This document shows, piece by piece, positions 51,167-61,213 of a DNA stretch of 64,000 bases. Below the pieces are notes generated by a model. It was not told the origin of the DNA and searched no databases. It saw only the letters and a list, made by a program, of their open reading frames with translations. A program made the position numbers and the translations under genes. The stretch is from Myxococcaceae bacterium. GTDB taxonomy: Bacteria; Myxococcota_A; Polyangia; Polyangiales; Ga0077539. The number at the start of each line of letters is the position of its first letter. Position 1 is the stretch's first letter. The DNA lies in assembly GCA_004297725.1 (NCBI GenBank), contig SCUS01000078.1, forward strand, positions 1 to 64,000. The letters run 5' to 3'.

Positions 51167-52219
51167 ATGAGCCAGGACCTCGACCGTCGACACTTCCTCA
51201 CCACCGTCGCCGCAGGCACCGCCGCCGCCGTGGCGGTCACCCAGGACGCCGAAGCCCAGCACCGCACCCCCGCCACCGCGCCCGCGGCGGACTTCGCCGC
51301 GACGCGCCCGGCGGGCTTCACTCCGCTCTCCCGCCCCGGCCAGATCGTGCGGGTCAACAAGCCCGGCTCGCTGCGCCCGGGCGGCCTCTTCCCCAAGCCC
51401 GAAGACGCCCGCGCCATGGTCAACCGCGCGGTGATCGAGCTCTCCGGGCGCCCCGACCTCGCCAGCGCGTGGCGGGCGTTCATCCACCCTACCGACCGGG
51501 TGGCCATCAAGGTCAACGGCCTCGGGCTGCGCAACATGGCCTCCAACAAGGAGGTCGTCGAGGCCATCGCCGAGGGCCTCGTCGCGGCGGGCGTGCCGAC
51601 CGCGAACATCGTCGTCTATGACCAGTGGGACAGCTTCCTGCGAAGCACCCGCGTGAGCACCCGCGGCCTGCCATCGGGCGTCCGCATGGTCTCGCACAAC
51701 GGCACCGCGCTCGCGCCGGAGACCCGCGTCGCGTCGGGCCGCACCCAGTACGCGAGGGCCCTCATCGACGCCACGGCGGTCATCGGCGTGCCCCTCATCA
51801 AGGACCACAGCCTCTGCGGTTTTACCGGCGCCCTCAAGAACATGACCCACGGGTCGATCAAGAACCCCGAGGCCTTCCACCGCCACCTCTGCTCGCCGCA
51901 GATCGCCGAGCTCTACAACCACGACGCCATCAAGTCGCGCATGCGGCTTCACATCATGGACGGCTTCAAGGCCGTCTATCACGGCGGCCCGAGGGACAAC
52001 CCCGAGCACCGCGTGGCGCTCGAGTGCGTGCTCGCCAGCACCGACCCGGTGGCCCTCGACCGCGTCGGCTCCGACATCGTCGACCAGCTCCGCGTGGCCC
52101 ATCACATGGGCACCCTCGAGGCCCGCGGCCTGCCGCCCCGCTACATCGACGTGGCCGGCACCATGGGCCTCGGCGTCTCCGACCGCACCCGCATCCAGAC
52201 CCGCATCGTCGCGATCTGA
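51167..52219 (+). CDS. Tat-exported DUF362 family protein
   Basis: 350 aa from ATG 51167 (GGAG upstream). The N-terminus carries a twin-arginine signal, DRRHFLTTVAAGTAAAVAV, so it is exported folded. The body matches DUF362: DRVAIKVNGLG, GVPTANIVVYDQWD, VIGVPLIKDHSLCGFTGALKNM (shown as VIGVPLIKDHS then GFTGALKNM) and STDPVALDRVGSDIVDQLR. Relatives are often fused to ferredoxin domains; none is present here. Cofactor and reaction are unknown. Confidence 0.87.
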   Translation: MSQDLDRRHFLTTVAAGTAAAVAVTQDAEAQHRTPATAPAADFAATRPAGFTPLSRPGQIVRVNKPGSLRPGGLFPKPEDARAMVNRAVIELSGRPDLASAWRAFIHPTDRVAIKVNGLGLRNMASNKEVVEAIAEGLVAAGVPTANIVVYDQWDSFLRSTRVSTRGLPSGVRMVSHNGTALAPETRVASGRTQYARALIDATAVIGVPLIKDHSLCGFTGALKNMTHGSIKNPEAFHRHLCSPQIAELYNHDAIKSRMRLHIMDGFKAVYHGGPRDNPEHRVALECVLASTDPVALDRVGSDIVDQLRVAHHMGTLEARGLPPRYIDVAGTMGLGVSDRTRIQTRIVAI

Positions 52220-52298
52220 TCGCGCGCTCCTCCCCCCTCCCGAGTTTACACAGCGCTTACGCGGCCCCCGCCGGGGCCATGATCCCCTGCCGGGCCAT

Positions 52299-53597
52299 AT
52301 GGCTCGTCGGACCTCGTGGCTCTCCCTCGCGGCGCTCGCCGCGTCTCTCCTCCTCCCATCGGTAGCGCGGGCCGATCCTCCGGCCGCCATCGACACCGGC
52401 GACACCGCCTGGCTGCTGGTCTCCTCGGCCTTCGTGCTGCTGATGACCCCCGGTCTCGCGCTCTTCTACGGCGGCATGGTGCGCAAGCGCAACGTGCTCT
52501 CGACCTTCATGTTCGTGCACTTCGCGCTGGCGATCATCACGGTGCAGTGGGTGCTCATCGGCTACTCGCTCGCCTTCGGCCGCTCGCACGCGGGCCTCAT
52601 CGGCGGCTTCGACTTCGTGGGCCTCCGAGGCATGGTGGGCGCCCTCCGGGGCACCGTCCCCCATCTGGCCTTCATGGCCTTCCAGATGAAGTTCGCGATC
52701 ATCACCCCGGCGCTCATCGCGGGCGCCTTCGTCGAGCGGATGCGCTTCGCCCCCTACGTGGTCTTCGCCCTCGCCTGGACCACCCTCGTCTACGACCCGG
52801 TCGCCCACTGGACCTGGGCCGACGGCGGCTGGCTCCTGCGCCTCGGCGTGCTCGACTTCGCCGGCGGAACCGTCGTCCACCTCACCGCCGGCATCGCCGC
52901 CCTGGTGTGCGCGCTGGTCATCGGCAAGCGCCGCGGATACCCTCGGGAGAAGCACCCGCCGCACAACCTCACCATGACCGTCATCGGCGGCGGATTGCTG
53001 TGGTTCGGCTGGTTCGGCTTCAACGCCGGCAGCGCCCTCAGCGCCAACGCCGTCGCGGCCCTCGCCTTCGTCACCACCCACGTCTCCGCCGCAAGCGCGG
53101 CCCTGGCGTGGGTGCTCGTCGAGTGGTGGCACCGCGGCAAGCCCACCATGCTGGGCTTCGTCTCGGGCCTGGTCGCGGGCCTCGTCGCCATCACCCCCGC
53201 GGCGGGCTACGTCTCCCCCGCGGCCTCGCTCCTCATCGGCGCCGCCTCGGGCGCCGCCTGCTACGGCGCGGTGCAGCTCAAGGAGCGCTGGCACTACGAC
53301 GACTCCCTCGACGCCTTCGGGGTGCACGGCGTCGGCGGCATCCTCGGCGCGCTGCTCACCGGGGTCTTCGCGCAGAAGGCCCTCAACCCCGCAGGCGCCG
53401 ACGGACTGCTCGCGGGCAACCCCGCGCAGCTCGGCAAGCAGCTCCTGGGGATCGTGGTCGTGGGCGCCTACTCGGCGCTGCTGACCTACGGGCTGCTCAA
53501 GGTGATCGACCGCACCATGGGGCTGCGCGCCGCCAAGGACGACGAGCTCGAAGGCCTCGACGCCTCGCAGCACGGCGAGTCGGGCTACGTGATGTGA
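52299..53597 (+). CDS. amt: Ammonium transporter
   Basis: 432 aa with a signal-like N-terminus and about 11 transmembrane segments. Amt features: WLLVSSAFVLLMTPGLALFYGG, pore twin-His in GTVVHLTAGIAALV and FGVHGVGGILGALLTGVFA, and YDPVAHWTWADGGWL. It imports ammonium/ammonia. Normally glnK/glnB follows amt; here the next gene is a 78-aa protein on the opposite strand without the PII T-loop. The nearby rpoN could be relevant to its control, but no sigma-54 site is visible upstream. Confidence 0.97.
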   Translation: MARRTSWLSLAALAASLLLPSVARADPPAAIDTGDTAWLLVSSAFVLLMTPGLALFYGGMVRKRNVLSTFMFVHFALAIITVQWVLIGYSLAFGRSHAGLIGGFDFVGLRGMVGALRGTVPHLAFMAFQMKFAIITPALIAGAFVERMRFAPYVVFALAWTTLVYDPVAHWTWADGGWLLRLGVLDFAGGTVVHLTAGIAALVCALVIGKRRGYPREKHPPHNLTMTVIGGGLLWFGWFGFNAGSALSANAVAALAFVTTHVSAASAALAWVLVEWWHRGKPTMLGFVSGLVAGLVAITPAAGYVSPAASLLIGAASGAACYGAVQLKERWHYDDSLDAFGVHGVGGILGALLTGVFAQKALNPAGADGLLAGNPAQLGKQLLGIVVVGAYSALLTYGLLKVIDRTMGLRAAKDDELEGLDASQHGESGYVM

Positions 53598-53601
53598 TCG
53601 C

Positions 53602-53838
53602 TCAGGGCTCCGTGAGGAGCCCGATCTCCCAGCGCTCGTCGCCCTCGCGCATGGCCTCGATGAGCTCCCTCACCCGCTGAAGAACGTCCGGCGCCGCGTC
53701 GATGGGCGCCACCCGGATGCCCACCTCCACCCGGTCGGAGAGCTCCCACACGCGAACCCCCACGACGCCGTCTACCTCGAGTACGGCCTCCTCGATGCGG
53801 CGGCTCTTGCGGGTCTGTCTTGGGTCGTGCGTGTCCAT
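53602..53838 (-). CDS. Small protein of unknown function
   Basis: 78 aa. A Lys/Arg-rich N-terminus precedes a predicted beta-alpha-beta unit (IEEAVLEVDGVVGVRVWEL, DRVEVGIRVAPIDAAPD, LQRVRELIEAMR) that resembles the ferredoxin-like C-terminal domain of cation-efflux proteins or an HMA-like fold without cysteines. It is not PII. Convergent with amt, 4-nt gap, so no link to it is implied. Confidence 0.55.
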   Translation of the reverse strand: MDTHDPRQTRKSRRIEEAVLEVDGVVGVRVWELSDRVEVGIRVAPIDAAPDVLQRVRELIEAMREGDERWEIGLLTEP

Positions 53839-53977
53839 GCGGCGGCGGCTCTTCTGGGGCTGCTATGCCCCGCAGACCCCCGCTCATGCAAGAACTCCTC
53901 ACCGAGCGCTTGTCTCCGCGGGCGGTCGCGAGGAATATCCGCGCCCGCCGATGGCGTTGCATCACGAGGCTCATCGC

Positions 53978-54550
53978 ATGCGTCGACCCCTGCTCTCCGG
54001 ATTGTTGCTCTCCCTAGGCCTCGGCTGCGCGTCGTCGCGCATCCCCAACACCGACGTGCCCGACACGTCTGAAAACCGCGACATCATCGCGTTCTGCGAG
54101 CGCTACCGCCGCGCCGTGGAGACCCGCGACGCCCGCGCCCTCATCGCGATGGCCTCGCCCCGCTACTTCGAGGACGGCGGCACCCCCGACGGCTCCGACG
54201 ACTACGGCCTCGACGGCCTGCAGCGCCTGCTCACCGCCTGGGCCGACGAGGTCAACGAGGTGCGCTACGAGATCCGGTACCGGCGCATCGGCGTGTCGGA
54301 GTCCGACACGCGCCGGCTCAACGTCGAGTTCACCTACACAGGGAGCTACACGCTCCGCCGCCCGGCGGAGGTCGAGCCCGAGAGGCCCCGGCCCGGCCCG
54401 GCCCGGCCCGCGCCCCACCTCACCATCGACCCGGTGCGCGGCTCCGAGCGCTCTCAGCAGGGCGAGGACGTGTGGTTCCGCCGCGTGGCCGACAACCGGC
54501 TGGAGCTCGAGCGCGAGGGCGACACCATCCGCATCGTCAGCGGGATGTGA
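53978..54550 (+). CDS. Lipoprotein of unknown function
   Basis: 190 aa from ATG 53978. Lipobox LGC (LSLGLGC, Cys17). The mature part (IIAFCERYRRAVETRDARAL, ASPRYFEDGGTPDGSDDYG, FRRVADNRLELEREGD) resembles the SnoaL/NTF2-like cone fold used by small binding or catalytic domains, but the assignment is tentative. A Pro/Arg-rich insertion lies near residues 135-150. Confidence 0.7.
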   Translation: MRRPLLSGLLLSLGLGCASSRIPNTDVPDTSENRDIIAFCERYRRAVETRDARALIAMASPRYFEDGGTPDGSDDYGLDGLQRLLTAWADEVNEVRYEIRYRRIGVSESDTRRLNVEFTYTGSYTLRRPAEVEPERPRPGPARPAPHLTIDPVRGSERSQQGEDVWFRRVADNRLELEREGDTIRIVSGM

Positions 54551-54570
54551 GCCCGCCGCGGCATTCCCGA

Positions 54571-54600
54571 TTGTAGGGCCGCTCTCGCGGGTGCTAGTTT
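54571..54600 (+). promoter_or_regulatory. Putative sigma-70-type promoter
   Basis: TTGTAG (54571-54576) and TAGTTT (54595-54600) are separated by 18 nt in an otherwise very G+C-rich stretch, 18 nt before ATG 54619. Spacing and A+T content fit a housekeeping promoter for the GspE-N/receiver gene. Prediction by eye only. Confidence 0.35.
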
Positions 54601-54618
54601 GCGCCCCGCGCGAGCGAC

Positions 54619-56052
54619 ATGGCCGGACGTGATGACCCTTCCCAGCGACCAGAGCCCCGGACCGACACGCCGCCGCTGCACGTGCAGGGCGACGAGCTGC
54701 GCCGGCTGCTCGCGGCCAGCGAGAAGCACGGCGTCCCTCCGGTCGACCTGACCACGCTGCGCTTCTCCCTGGTCGAGCTCGACCTGCTGCCGCTGGAGAT
54801 CGCGAGGCGTCACCAGACCCTGAGCCTCCTGGCCAAGGGCGACCAGCTCTTCGTCGCCATGGCCAACCCCAGCGACCCGAAGACCCGCGAGGAGCTGGAG
54901 TTCGTCTGCGGCCGCAAGCTCGTCCCCTTCGCCGCCGACCCCGATCGCCTGGGGCAGCTCATCGACGCCGCCTACGACGCCCGGGCCCGCGGCGAGGAGC
55001 ACCTCTTCGGCGACAACGTCCAGTCGCGCGTCCCTCCTCCGCCGCCGCTCCCCAGCGGCACCGCGCCGACGCCTCGCTCCCAGCTCCCGCTGCCGTCGCG
55101 CTCTCGCACCCTGCTGTCGCACCCGGGCGCGCCCGCCTCCGGGCGCGAGCCGAAGGAGCCGACTCCCGCGCCGGTCGCCAAGGCTTCGCCCATCCCCGAG
55201 ACCGCCCCTCCGCCTCCGATGGTCTCCAGCTCGGCCCTCGTCGCCTCCCCGACGCCTCCGCCCGCGCTCTCCCTCGGCATCCGGGCGGTCTGGGTGGTCT
55301 CCGCCAACCCGCAGACCCGCGCCTCCCTCGCCCAGTCCTTCTCCAACCTCGGCCACGCGACCAGCGCCTTCGACACGGCCAGGGCCCTGCGAGCAGCCTC
55401 CGAAGACGTGCTCCCCGACGTGCTCTTCCTCGACCCGGCGCTGCCCGACGAGGACGGCCACGAGGTGATCAAATCCCTCCGCGCGGCGCCTCGCACCGCC
55501 GGGCTCGCGGTGGTCCTGCTCACCTCGGCGGCGCCCTCCTGGCGGCGCGATCGCGACCTGCGCTCGGCCCTCGGCGTCGTCGCCACGCTGTCTCCCTCGG
55601 CCACCGAGCCCGAGCTGCTCGCCCGCTTCGAGGCGGCCCTCAACCCCGCGGCCGACGACCCCGCGACCCGCACCCTCGCCCCCGCGGCCGAGGCCGCGCT
55701 CCAGGCGAGCACCGCGGCCTACCAGCAGGGCGACCTCGACGGCGCCATCCGCCACCTGCAGCGGGGCGTCGAGGTGGCGCCGCGCTCGTACCGGCTGCAC
55801 TACCAGGTCGCGCTGCTGCACGGGCGCCAGGGGTCGGTGCACTCGGCCATCGCCGCGCTGGAGCGCAGCGTCGCGCTCTTCGACGGGTTCTTCCCGGCGC
55901 TCAAGAACCTCGCCGTGCTCTACGAGCGCGTGGGCTTCCGATGGTGCGCGGCAGACACCTGGGAGCGGGCGCTCTCGGTCGCTCCCGACGAGTCAACGAG
56001 AGCGCAGATCAAAGACCATCTCGGCCTCGTTGCTCCAACCCATAGAACGTGA
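54619..56052 (+). CDS. GspE-N (MshEN) / degenerate receiver / TPR protein
   Basis: 477 aa. Residues about 20-125 are a GspE/PilB N-terminal-like domain (VPPVDLTTLRFSLVELDLLP, IARRHQTLSLLAKGDQLFVAMANP in parts, TREELEFVCGRKLVPFAAD), which in other proteins binds cyclic di-GMP or partner ATPases. A Pro/Ser linker leads to a receiver fold (about 222-335): the phospho-acceptor Asp may be that in LFLDPALPDEDG, but the usual acidic pair near VVSANP and the conserved Lys are missing, so it is a pseudo-receiver. The last about 110 residues are TPRs (YQQGDLDGAIRHLQRGVEVAP). The GltJ-like gene follows 34 nt downstream. Confidence 0.85.
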   Translation: MAGRDDPSQRPEPRTDTPPLHVQGDELRRLLAASEKHGVPPVDLTTLRFSLVELDLLPLEIARRHQTLSLLAKGDQLFVAMANPSDPKTREELEFVCGRKLVPFAADPDRLGQLIDAAYDARARGEEHLFGDNVQSRVPPPPPLPSGTAPTPRSQLPLPSRSRTLLSHPGAPASGREPKEPTPAPVAKASPIPETAPPPPMVSSSALVASPTPPPALSLGIRAVWVVSANPQTRASLAQSFSNLGHATSAFDTARALRAASEDVLPDVLFLDPALPDEDGHEVIKSLRAAPRTAGLAVVLLTSAAPSWRRDRDLRSALGVVATLSPSATEPELLARFEAALNPAADDPATRTLAPAAEAALQASTAAYQQGDLDGAIRHLQRGVEVAPRSYRLHYQVALLHGRQGSVHSAIAALERSVALFDGFFPALKNLAVLYERVGFRWCAADTWERALSVAPDESTRAQIKDHLGLVAPTHRT

Positions 56053-56086
56053 TGCCATTGTCAGCCCCTAGGCGAGAGATGCCCCG

Positions 56087-58237
56087 ATGAACTTCGTCTG
56101 CGACAAGTGCAAGCAGAAGTACCATGTGGCCGACGAGAAGATCCGTGGCCGCGCCGTCACGCGATTCCGCTGCAAGAAGTGCGAGAACGTGATCGAGCTC
56201 CGGGGCGACGCGCTGCCGGACCCCGACGCTCCCGACGCACCCAAGCAGGCCGACGCGCCGGACTCGAGGCCGCGGCCGGCGACCATCGCCCCGAGCTCCT
56301 CGCGCCCCTCCGTGTCCCCCATCGCAGCGAGCTCGCCGCCGGGTCCTGCGGCTCCTCCGGCGCGCACCGCCGCGAGGACGAGGGCGCCCACCAGCGTGGG
56401 AGTGGCCTTCAACGCGGGCATGGCCGCGAGCGCCGCGAAGGCCGCGCCCCGCACCGCCTCGACCTCCGCGATCCTCAACGCCAGCGAGACGGGCTGGTAC
56501 GCAGGCATCCGCGACCTGCCGGTCGGGCCGCTCACCCGCAAGGAGCTCATCGCCAAGGTGCAGTCCGCCGAGGTCACGCCAGACACCCTGGTCTGGCGAG
56601 AGGGCCTCGACGACTGGCGCCCGCTGCGCAACGTCGCCGAGCTCGGAGACGTCCTTCGGCTGGGTGCCCAGCGCATCTCGGGCAACCTCCTCGACGAGAT
56701 GGGCCGACGCCCGCAGCCCAGCCCCCCGGTCGCCCCCGAGCGGCGGAGCGCGCAGGTGGTTCCGCTGCGGCAGCCGGCACCGGCGAGCGCCCCGGCGCTC
56801 ACCCGCCCTGCGATGACCGACGACGACGAGGAGGCGACGCGCGTCACCGGCCTCGACCCCGCCATCGCCGCGCTGATCCCCCGCACCCTCGCCGCGAAGC
56901 CCGCGCCGAAGCCCGCTGCGGAGGACGAGTCCGCCGACCTGACGCTCACCGAGCCCCCGCACCCGGCGCCCTCCGCCCTGGGTCGCGACGTCTCCTTCGC
57001 GAAGCCCGCGCCGAAGATCAATCCCCCCCACGCGCCGGCCCCGAAGGCCCCTCCCCCGAAGGCCCCCTTGCGCGCCGCGCCCGCGGCCCTCGTCCAGAAG
57101 CCCGCGGCGCCTCCCCCGGAGCCCACCCCCGAGCCCGTCGTCGAGCTGGTGGCCGCGGTGCAGCCCTCGCTCACCGTCGAGTCGGCGCCCTCGCTCAAGG
57201 TCTCCTCGATCCCTCCGGCCGCCTCGGCCCTCGCGGGCGATGACGAGCTCCCCGAAGACCTCTTCGGCAAGAAGCCCTTTCCCCCGCAGTCCAACGCCCC
57301 TTCGCTGGAGTCCTTCGGGCTGTCTTCGGCCTTCTCCAGCGGCGCCCCTTCGCCCGTCTCCACGCCCGCCCCGGTGGCCGCTCCCCCTTCGGGGCAGCCC
57401 GCTCCGATGCACCTCGGCCCGATGCCCGGCCACTCGCCCACCATGCCGGGCTACGCCCAGCCCGCCGCGGTGGCCACCCCGGCGCAGAGGCCGGTCGGGC
57501 TCTCGATGCCCGTGATGGTCCTGATGGCCGGGGTGCTGGTGGTGGGGGTGTTCGGCGGCGTGCTCCTCGCGGGTCGGCTCAACCGCCCCGTGCCGCAGCC
57601 CATCCCGGCCCCGGTGCCCGTCGCCGTGCCGCAGGTGCAGCCCGCTGCGCCCTCGGTGGCGGTGGCCGAGCCCGCCCCGACGGCTCCGGAGGTCGTGCCG
57701 TCGACTCCGGCCGCCCCCGGGCCCGACGACAACGAGCCCGCCACGCCGGGCCATCCTCGCACCGCGCGTCGTCCGGGCCACGAGCCCGCGGCGGCGGCCC
57801 CTGGCATCTCGGCGGCCCAGGCCGCGGCCAACGCCCGCCTGCTCCAGCAGCTCGGCGGCACGGCCACCGGCCCGAGCGGCGGCCCGGTGAACTCGGGTCG
57901 ACTGCCCACCACCCAGCCCAGCGGCGGCCCCGACAACTCCCCCGCTCCCACCGGGGCCGCGAGGGCCGGCCGTGCGATCCGCGCCTTCCAGGACAGCCGC
58001 GTGGTCAACACCTGCTGGCAGAGCCTCCTGCGCATGAACCCCTCGCTCCGCGACGCCTCGGTGCGCATCACGCTCTCCGTCAGCGGCACCGGGCGCTTCT
58101 CCAGCGCCGCCATCTCGGGCAGCCCCGACCCCCGCTTCGACACCTGCATCCGCAGTCGCCTCGCGACCATCCCCACGATCGGCGCGGGCGAGTCCTTCGA
58201 CGCGCAGACCACGGTGAACCTCACCACCGGCGGCTGA
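56087..58237 (+). CDS. Zinc-ribbon / GYF / TonB-like protein resembling GltJ (AgmX)
   Basis: 716 aa. MJ0042-type zinc ribbon at the N-terminus (Cys5, Cys8, Cys29, Cys32), a GYF_2 domain at about 136-190 ([31 protein letters not shown]), a long Pro/Ala-rich region, one transmembrane helix at about 474-497, a second disordered periplasmic stretch, and a C-terminal domain (about 625-716) like TonB/AgmX C-termini with two cysteines ([16 protein letters not shown]). This order matches GltJ of Myxococcus gliding motility, whose zinc ribbon and GYF domains contact MglA and partners. Orthology is not proven, as the layout recurs in several Myxococcota paralogues. Confidence 0.85.
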   Translation: MNFVCDKCKQKYHVADEKIRGRAVTRFRCKKCENVIELRGDALPDPDAPDAPKQADAPDSRPRPATIAPSSSRPSVSPIAASSPPGPAAPPARTAARTRAPTSVGVAFNAGMAASAAKAAPRTASTSAILNASETGWYAGIRDLPVGPLTRKELIAKVQSAEVTPDTLVWREGLDDWRPLRNVAELGDVLRLGAQRISGNLLDEMGRRPQPSPPVAPERRSAQVVPLRQPAPASAPALTRPAMTDDDEEATRVTGLDPAIAALIPRTLAAKPAPKPAAEDESADLTLTEPPHPAPSALGRDVSFAKPAPKINPPHAPAPKAPPPKAPLRAAPAALVQKPAAPPPEPTPEPVVELVAAVQPSLTVESAPSLKVSSIPPAASALAGDDELPEDLFGKKPFPPQSNAPSLESFGLSSAFSSGAPSPVSTPAPVAAPPSGQPAPMHLGPMPGHSPTMPGYAQPAAVATPAQRPVGLSMPVMVLMAGVLVVGVFGGVLLAGRLNRPVPQPIPAPVPVAVPQVQPAAPSVAVAEPAPTAPEVVPSTPAAPGPDDNEPATPGHPRTARRPGHEPAAAAPGISAAQAAANARLLQQLGGTATGPSGGPVNSGRLPTTQPSGGPDNSPAPTGAARAGRAIRAFQDSRVVNTCWQSLLRMNPSLRDASVRITLSVSGTGRFSSAAISGSPDPRFDTCIRSRLATIPTIGAGESFDAQTTVNLTTGG

Positions 58238-58286
58238 CCCTCTCCCCCTCCGCTCTCCCCCTTCGTCGCGTCCTCGCGGCGACCTG

Positions 58287-58305
58287 TGCTAAGGCCCGAC
58301 GTCCA
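58287..58305 (+). promoter_or_regulatory. Putative -10 element and short leader of murA
   Basis: TGCTAA (58287-58292) followed by GG lies 13 nt before ATG 58306, the same block and distance as upstream of the dynamin-like gene. No Shine-Dalgarno sequence is present in the 13-nt gap. Suggests a transcript with a very short leader. Confidence 0.35.
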
Positions 58306-59571
58306 ATGGAAAAGCTGGTGATCGAGGGCGGTCGGGCCCTCCACGGGGAGGTGCTGGTCTCCGGCGCCAAGAACGCCGCGCTGCCGATCCTCTGCGCGTC
58401 GCTGCTGACGGACGGGGCGTGCACCTTCCGCAACGTCCCTCGGCTGAGGGACGTGGAGACCATGGCGGCGCTGCTGCGCTTCATGGGCGCGGGCACGGAC
58501 GTCACGCCGCCGGTGGTCAACGTGCGGGGCGCGTCGGTGTCCCGCCCGGAGGCGCCCTACGAGCTGGTGAAGCAGATGCGGGCCTCGGTGCTGGTGCTCG
58601 GGCCCCTGGTGGCGAGGCACGGCTACGCGAAGGTCTCGCTGCCGGGCGGGTGCGCCATCGGGGCGCGGCCCATCGACCAGCACCTGAAGGGCCTGGAGGC
58701 CATGGGGGCCACCATCAAGCTCGACCACGGCTACGTGGTGGCCGAGTGCAAGCGGCTGCACGGCGCCTCGATCGCGCTCGACATGGCCACGGTCACCGGC
58801 ACCGAGAACCTGATGATGGCCGCCGCGCTGGCGAAGGGGCGCACCCAGCTCATCGGCGCCGCGAGGGAGCCGGAGATCGAGGAGCTCGCCCGGGTGCTCA
58901 ACAAGATGGGCGCGAAGGTCGACGGGGCGGGCACCGACGTGATCCACATCGAGGGGGTCGAGGTGCTGCACGCCATCGACCACGCGATCATCCCCGACCG
59001 CATCGAGGCCGGGACCTTCCTGCTGGCGGTGGCGGCGACCGGGGGTGACGTGTTCGTGCGCGACGCGATCCCCGAGCACATGGAGCCGCTGCTGGCGAAG
59101 CTTCGCGCGGCGGGCGCGGAGGTGCTCCGCGAGGAGGGCGGCATCCGGGTGCGCTCGGACGGGGCCCGCTCGCTCAAGGGCGGGGACATCACCACGGCGC
59201 CGCACCCGGGCTTCCCGACGGACATGCAGGCGCAGTTCATGGCCGTGATGACCCTGGCGCGAGGCACCAGCGTGGTGACCGAGTCGGTCTTCGAGAACCG
59301 CTACATGCACGTGCCCGAGCTCAGCCGCATGGGGGCTGACATCGAGGTGCACGGGCGGGTCGCGGTGGTGAAGGGCGTCCCGGCGCTCTCTGGCGCGTCG
59401 GTGATGGCGACGGACCTCCGGGCGAGCGCCTGCCTGGTGATCGCGGGCCTCACCTCGACCGACCGCACCGAGGTGCTGCGCGTGTACCACCTCGACCGCG
59501 GCTACGAGTCGATCGAGAAGAAGCTGCGGCCGTTGGGAGCGCGCATCGAGCGGGTGCGCGGCGACGGGTGA
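58306..59571 (+). CDS. murA: UDP-N-acetylglucosamine 1-carboxyvinyltransferase
   Basis: 421 aa. First committed step of peptidoglycan synthesis: transfer of enolpyruvate from PEP to UDP-GlcNAc. [19 protein letters not shown] at the start, the catalytic loop [15 protein letters not shown] with Cys116, [28 protein letters not shown] and [11 protein letters not shown]. The active-site Cys (fosfomycin target) is retained. Its TGA overlaps the GTG of hisG (GTGA). Confidence 0.97.
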   Translation: MEKLVIEGGRALHGEVLVSGAKNAALPILCASLLTDGACTFRNVPRLRDVETMAALLRFMGAGTDVTPPVVNVRGASVSRPEAPYELVKQMRASVLVLGPLVARHGYAKVSLPGGCAIGARPIDQHLKGLEAMGATIKLDHGYVVAECKRLHGASIALDMATVTGTENLMMAAALAKGRTQLIGAAREPEIEELARVLNKMGAKVDGAGTDVIHIEGVEVLHAIDHAIIPDRIEAGTFLLAVAATGGDVFVRDAIPEHMEPLLAKLRAAGAEVLREEGGIRVRSDGARSLKGGDITTAPHPGFPTDMQAQFMAVMTLARGTSVVTESVFENRYMHVPELSRMGADIEVHGRVAVVKGVPALSGASVMATDLRASACLVIAGLTSTDRTEVLRVYHLDRGYESIEKKLRPLGARIERVRGDG

Positions 59572-60200
59572 GCCGGGCGCTGACGGTGGCCGTCCCGAAG
59601 GGGCGGCTGGCGAAGCAGCTCGCGGCCTCGCTGGCGAAGGCGGGGGTGCCCGAGGGGGCGCTCTCGGAGACCGACCGCACGCTGGTGCGAGAGGCGACGG
59701 TGGACGGGGCGCCGATGAGGTTCCTGCTGCTGAAGCCCGACGACGTGCCGACCTACGTGGAGCACGGGGCCTGCGACCTGGGCGTGGTGGGCCGCGACGT
59801 GCTGCTCGAGCGCGAGGCCGACCTGGTGCTGCCGCACGACACGGGCCTCGGCCGCTGCCGCATGGTGGTGGCCGCGCCCGACGGGTGGGCCGCGCCGCCG
59901 CTCGACCGGGCGCTGCGCGTGGCGACGAAGTACCCGCGCATCGCGCGAAGACACTTCGCGGCGCAGGGCATCGAGGTCGAGATGATCTACGTGCAGGGCT
60001 CGGTGGAGACCGCGCCGCTGGTGGGTCTGAGCGACGTGATCGTCGATCTGGTGGAGACCGGCGAGACGCTGCGGCAGAACGGGCTCTCGGTGGTGGCGGA
60101 GGTCTGCGCGGTGTCCGCCGTGGTGGTGGTCAACCGGGTGGTGTTCAAGCTGCACCGGGCGGCGGTCGAGCGCTTCATGGGGCGGCTGCCGAAGGCGTAG
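59568..60200 (+). CDS. hisG: ATP phosphoribosyltransferase, short (HisZ-dependent) form
   Basis: 210 aa from GTG 59568. First step of histidine synthesis. [49 protein letters not shown] in parts and the PRPP site [20 protein letters not shown] (20 residues) are present. It lacks the C-terminal ACT-like regulatory domain, so a HisZ partner is expected elsewhere. The overlap with murA implies co-translation, though the pathways are unrelated. Confidence 0.96.
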   Translation: MSRALTVAVPKGRLAKQLAASLAKAGVPEGALSETDRTLVREATVDGAPMRFLLLKPDDVPTYVEHGACDLGVVGRDVLLEREADLVLPHDTGLGRCRMVVAAPDGWAAPPLDRALRVATKYPRIARRHFAAQGIEVEMIYVQGSVETAPLVGLSDVIVDLVETGETLRQNGLSVVAEVCAVSAVVVVNRVVFKLHRAAVERFMGRLPKA

Positions 60201-60316
60201 CCGAGGGAGGATCAGGCCTGCGTGGCGCTCCCGCACCGTCGCGGAAGCCTCGGGCCGCGCACCAGACCGGGAACGCTCCAGGCGGTGTGGTACATCCTCG
60301 GCCGGAGCGCATGGGA

Positions 60317-61150
60317 ATGCAGCGACGATCATGGAAGGGCGCCGCGCTGTGGGCGCTGCTGGCGGGCTGCTCGTCGACGGTGCGCGGCACCGTGGCCGAC
60401 GCGGGCGACGCGGGCGACGCGGGCGCCATCCACGACGCGCGCATCGACGCGGGCGACGGCCCCATGGACGCGGGAGCCCCGCCTCCGAGGGAGTGCGGAT
60501 CCAACCGCGACTGCGCGGCGAACGAGGTGTGCGAGTACGAGGTGGGCTGCGGGACGACCCGTGGACGCTGCCACTCCGACGCGTGCCAGAGCCTCCCGGT
60601 GGCGCCGCAGTACTGCGGCTGTGACGGCATGACCCTCCAGCAGACGAGCGCGTGCCTGCCCGACCGGCCGTGGCGCTCGATGGGCGCGTGCCCCGGCACG
60701 CCCGACGCGGGGGTCGACGTCCCCTCGGATCGCTCCACGATGCCGCGAGACGTTCCTCGCGGGGGATGCCTCCGCGCCGCGGACTGCACCCTGTCGCCGC
60801 TCTTCCCCGACACCTTCGGCCGCGGCTGGAGCTGCATCGCGGGGCAGTGCACCTGGGAGCTGCGCGCGGGGCGCGTCTGCGAGCTCGGCGCCGACGGCTG
60901 CTTCACCTGCGACGACGACACCCCTCGAAGCTGCCCGGGGCTCGCCTGCGGCGCAGACCTCCGCCGCGAGCACATGGAGCTGGAGCGCCTCTACTGCGCG
61001 CGGGATTTCATCGCCTCGCTCGAGTCCTGCTCCGGGGGCTTCGTGCGCCTCGACGATGGCACCGTCTGCACGGTCACGGAGGCACCGACGGGCGCGATCC
61101 GCCATGTGCTCGCCTGCGGGCCCTGCGAGGTCGTGTTCACCCCGCGCTGA
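60317..61150 (+). CDS. Cys-rich lipoprotein
   Basis: 277 aa from ATG 60317; ATG 60311 is an alternative, but the GGAG at 60304-60307 fits the former better. Lipobox LLAGC. An Asp/Ala/Gly linker (DAGDAGDAG) precedes a cysteine-rich part: CGSNRDCAANEVCEYEVGCG, CHSDACQS, YCGCDGMT (a Kazal/follistatin-like wording common in Myxococcota surface proteins), and a second Cys-rich unit ending in LACGPCEVVF. About 20 cysteines, an exported, disulphide-rich protein of unknown role. Confidence 0.78.
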   Translation: MQRRSWKGAALWALLAGCSSTVRGTVADAGDAGDAGAIHDARIDAGDGPMDAGAPPPRECGSNRDCAANEVCEYEVGCGTTRGRCHSDACQSLPVAPQYCGCDGMTLQQTSACLPDRPWRSMGACPGTPDAGVDVPSDRSTMPRDVPRGGCLRAADCTLSPLFPDTFGRGWSCIAGQCTWELRAGRVCELGADGCFTCDDDTPRSCPGLACGADLRREHMELERLYCARDFIASLESCSGGFVRLDDGTVCTVTEAPTGAIRHVLACGPCEVVFTPR

Positions 61151-61213
61151 CAGGCCGCGCGCGTCGGTAGCCCGGCGCCCCCCTCGCGGATCACACGAAG
61201 GCTGCCGGGGAGC

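Noticed and set aside
52220-52298. Sigma-54 promoter for amt
   Set aside because: No GG-N10-GC element at -24/-12 spacing was found, despite rpoN in the window.
53602-53838. GlnK/PII partner of amt
   Set aside because: The product is 78 aa, on the other strand, and lacks the PII T-loop and length.
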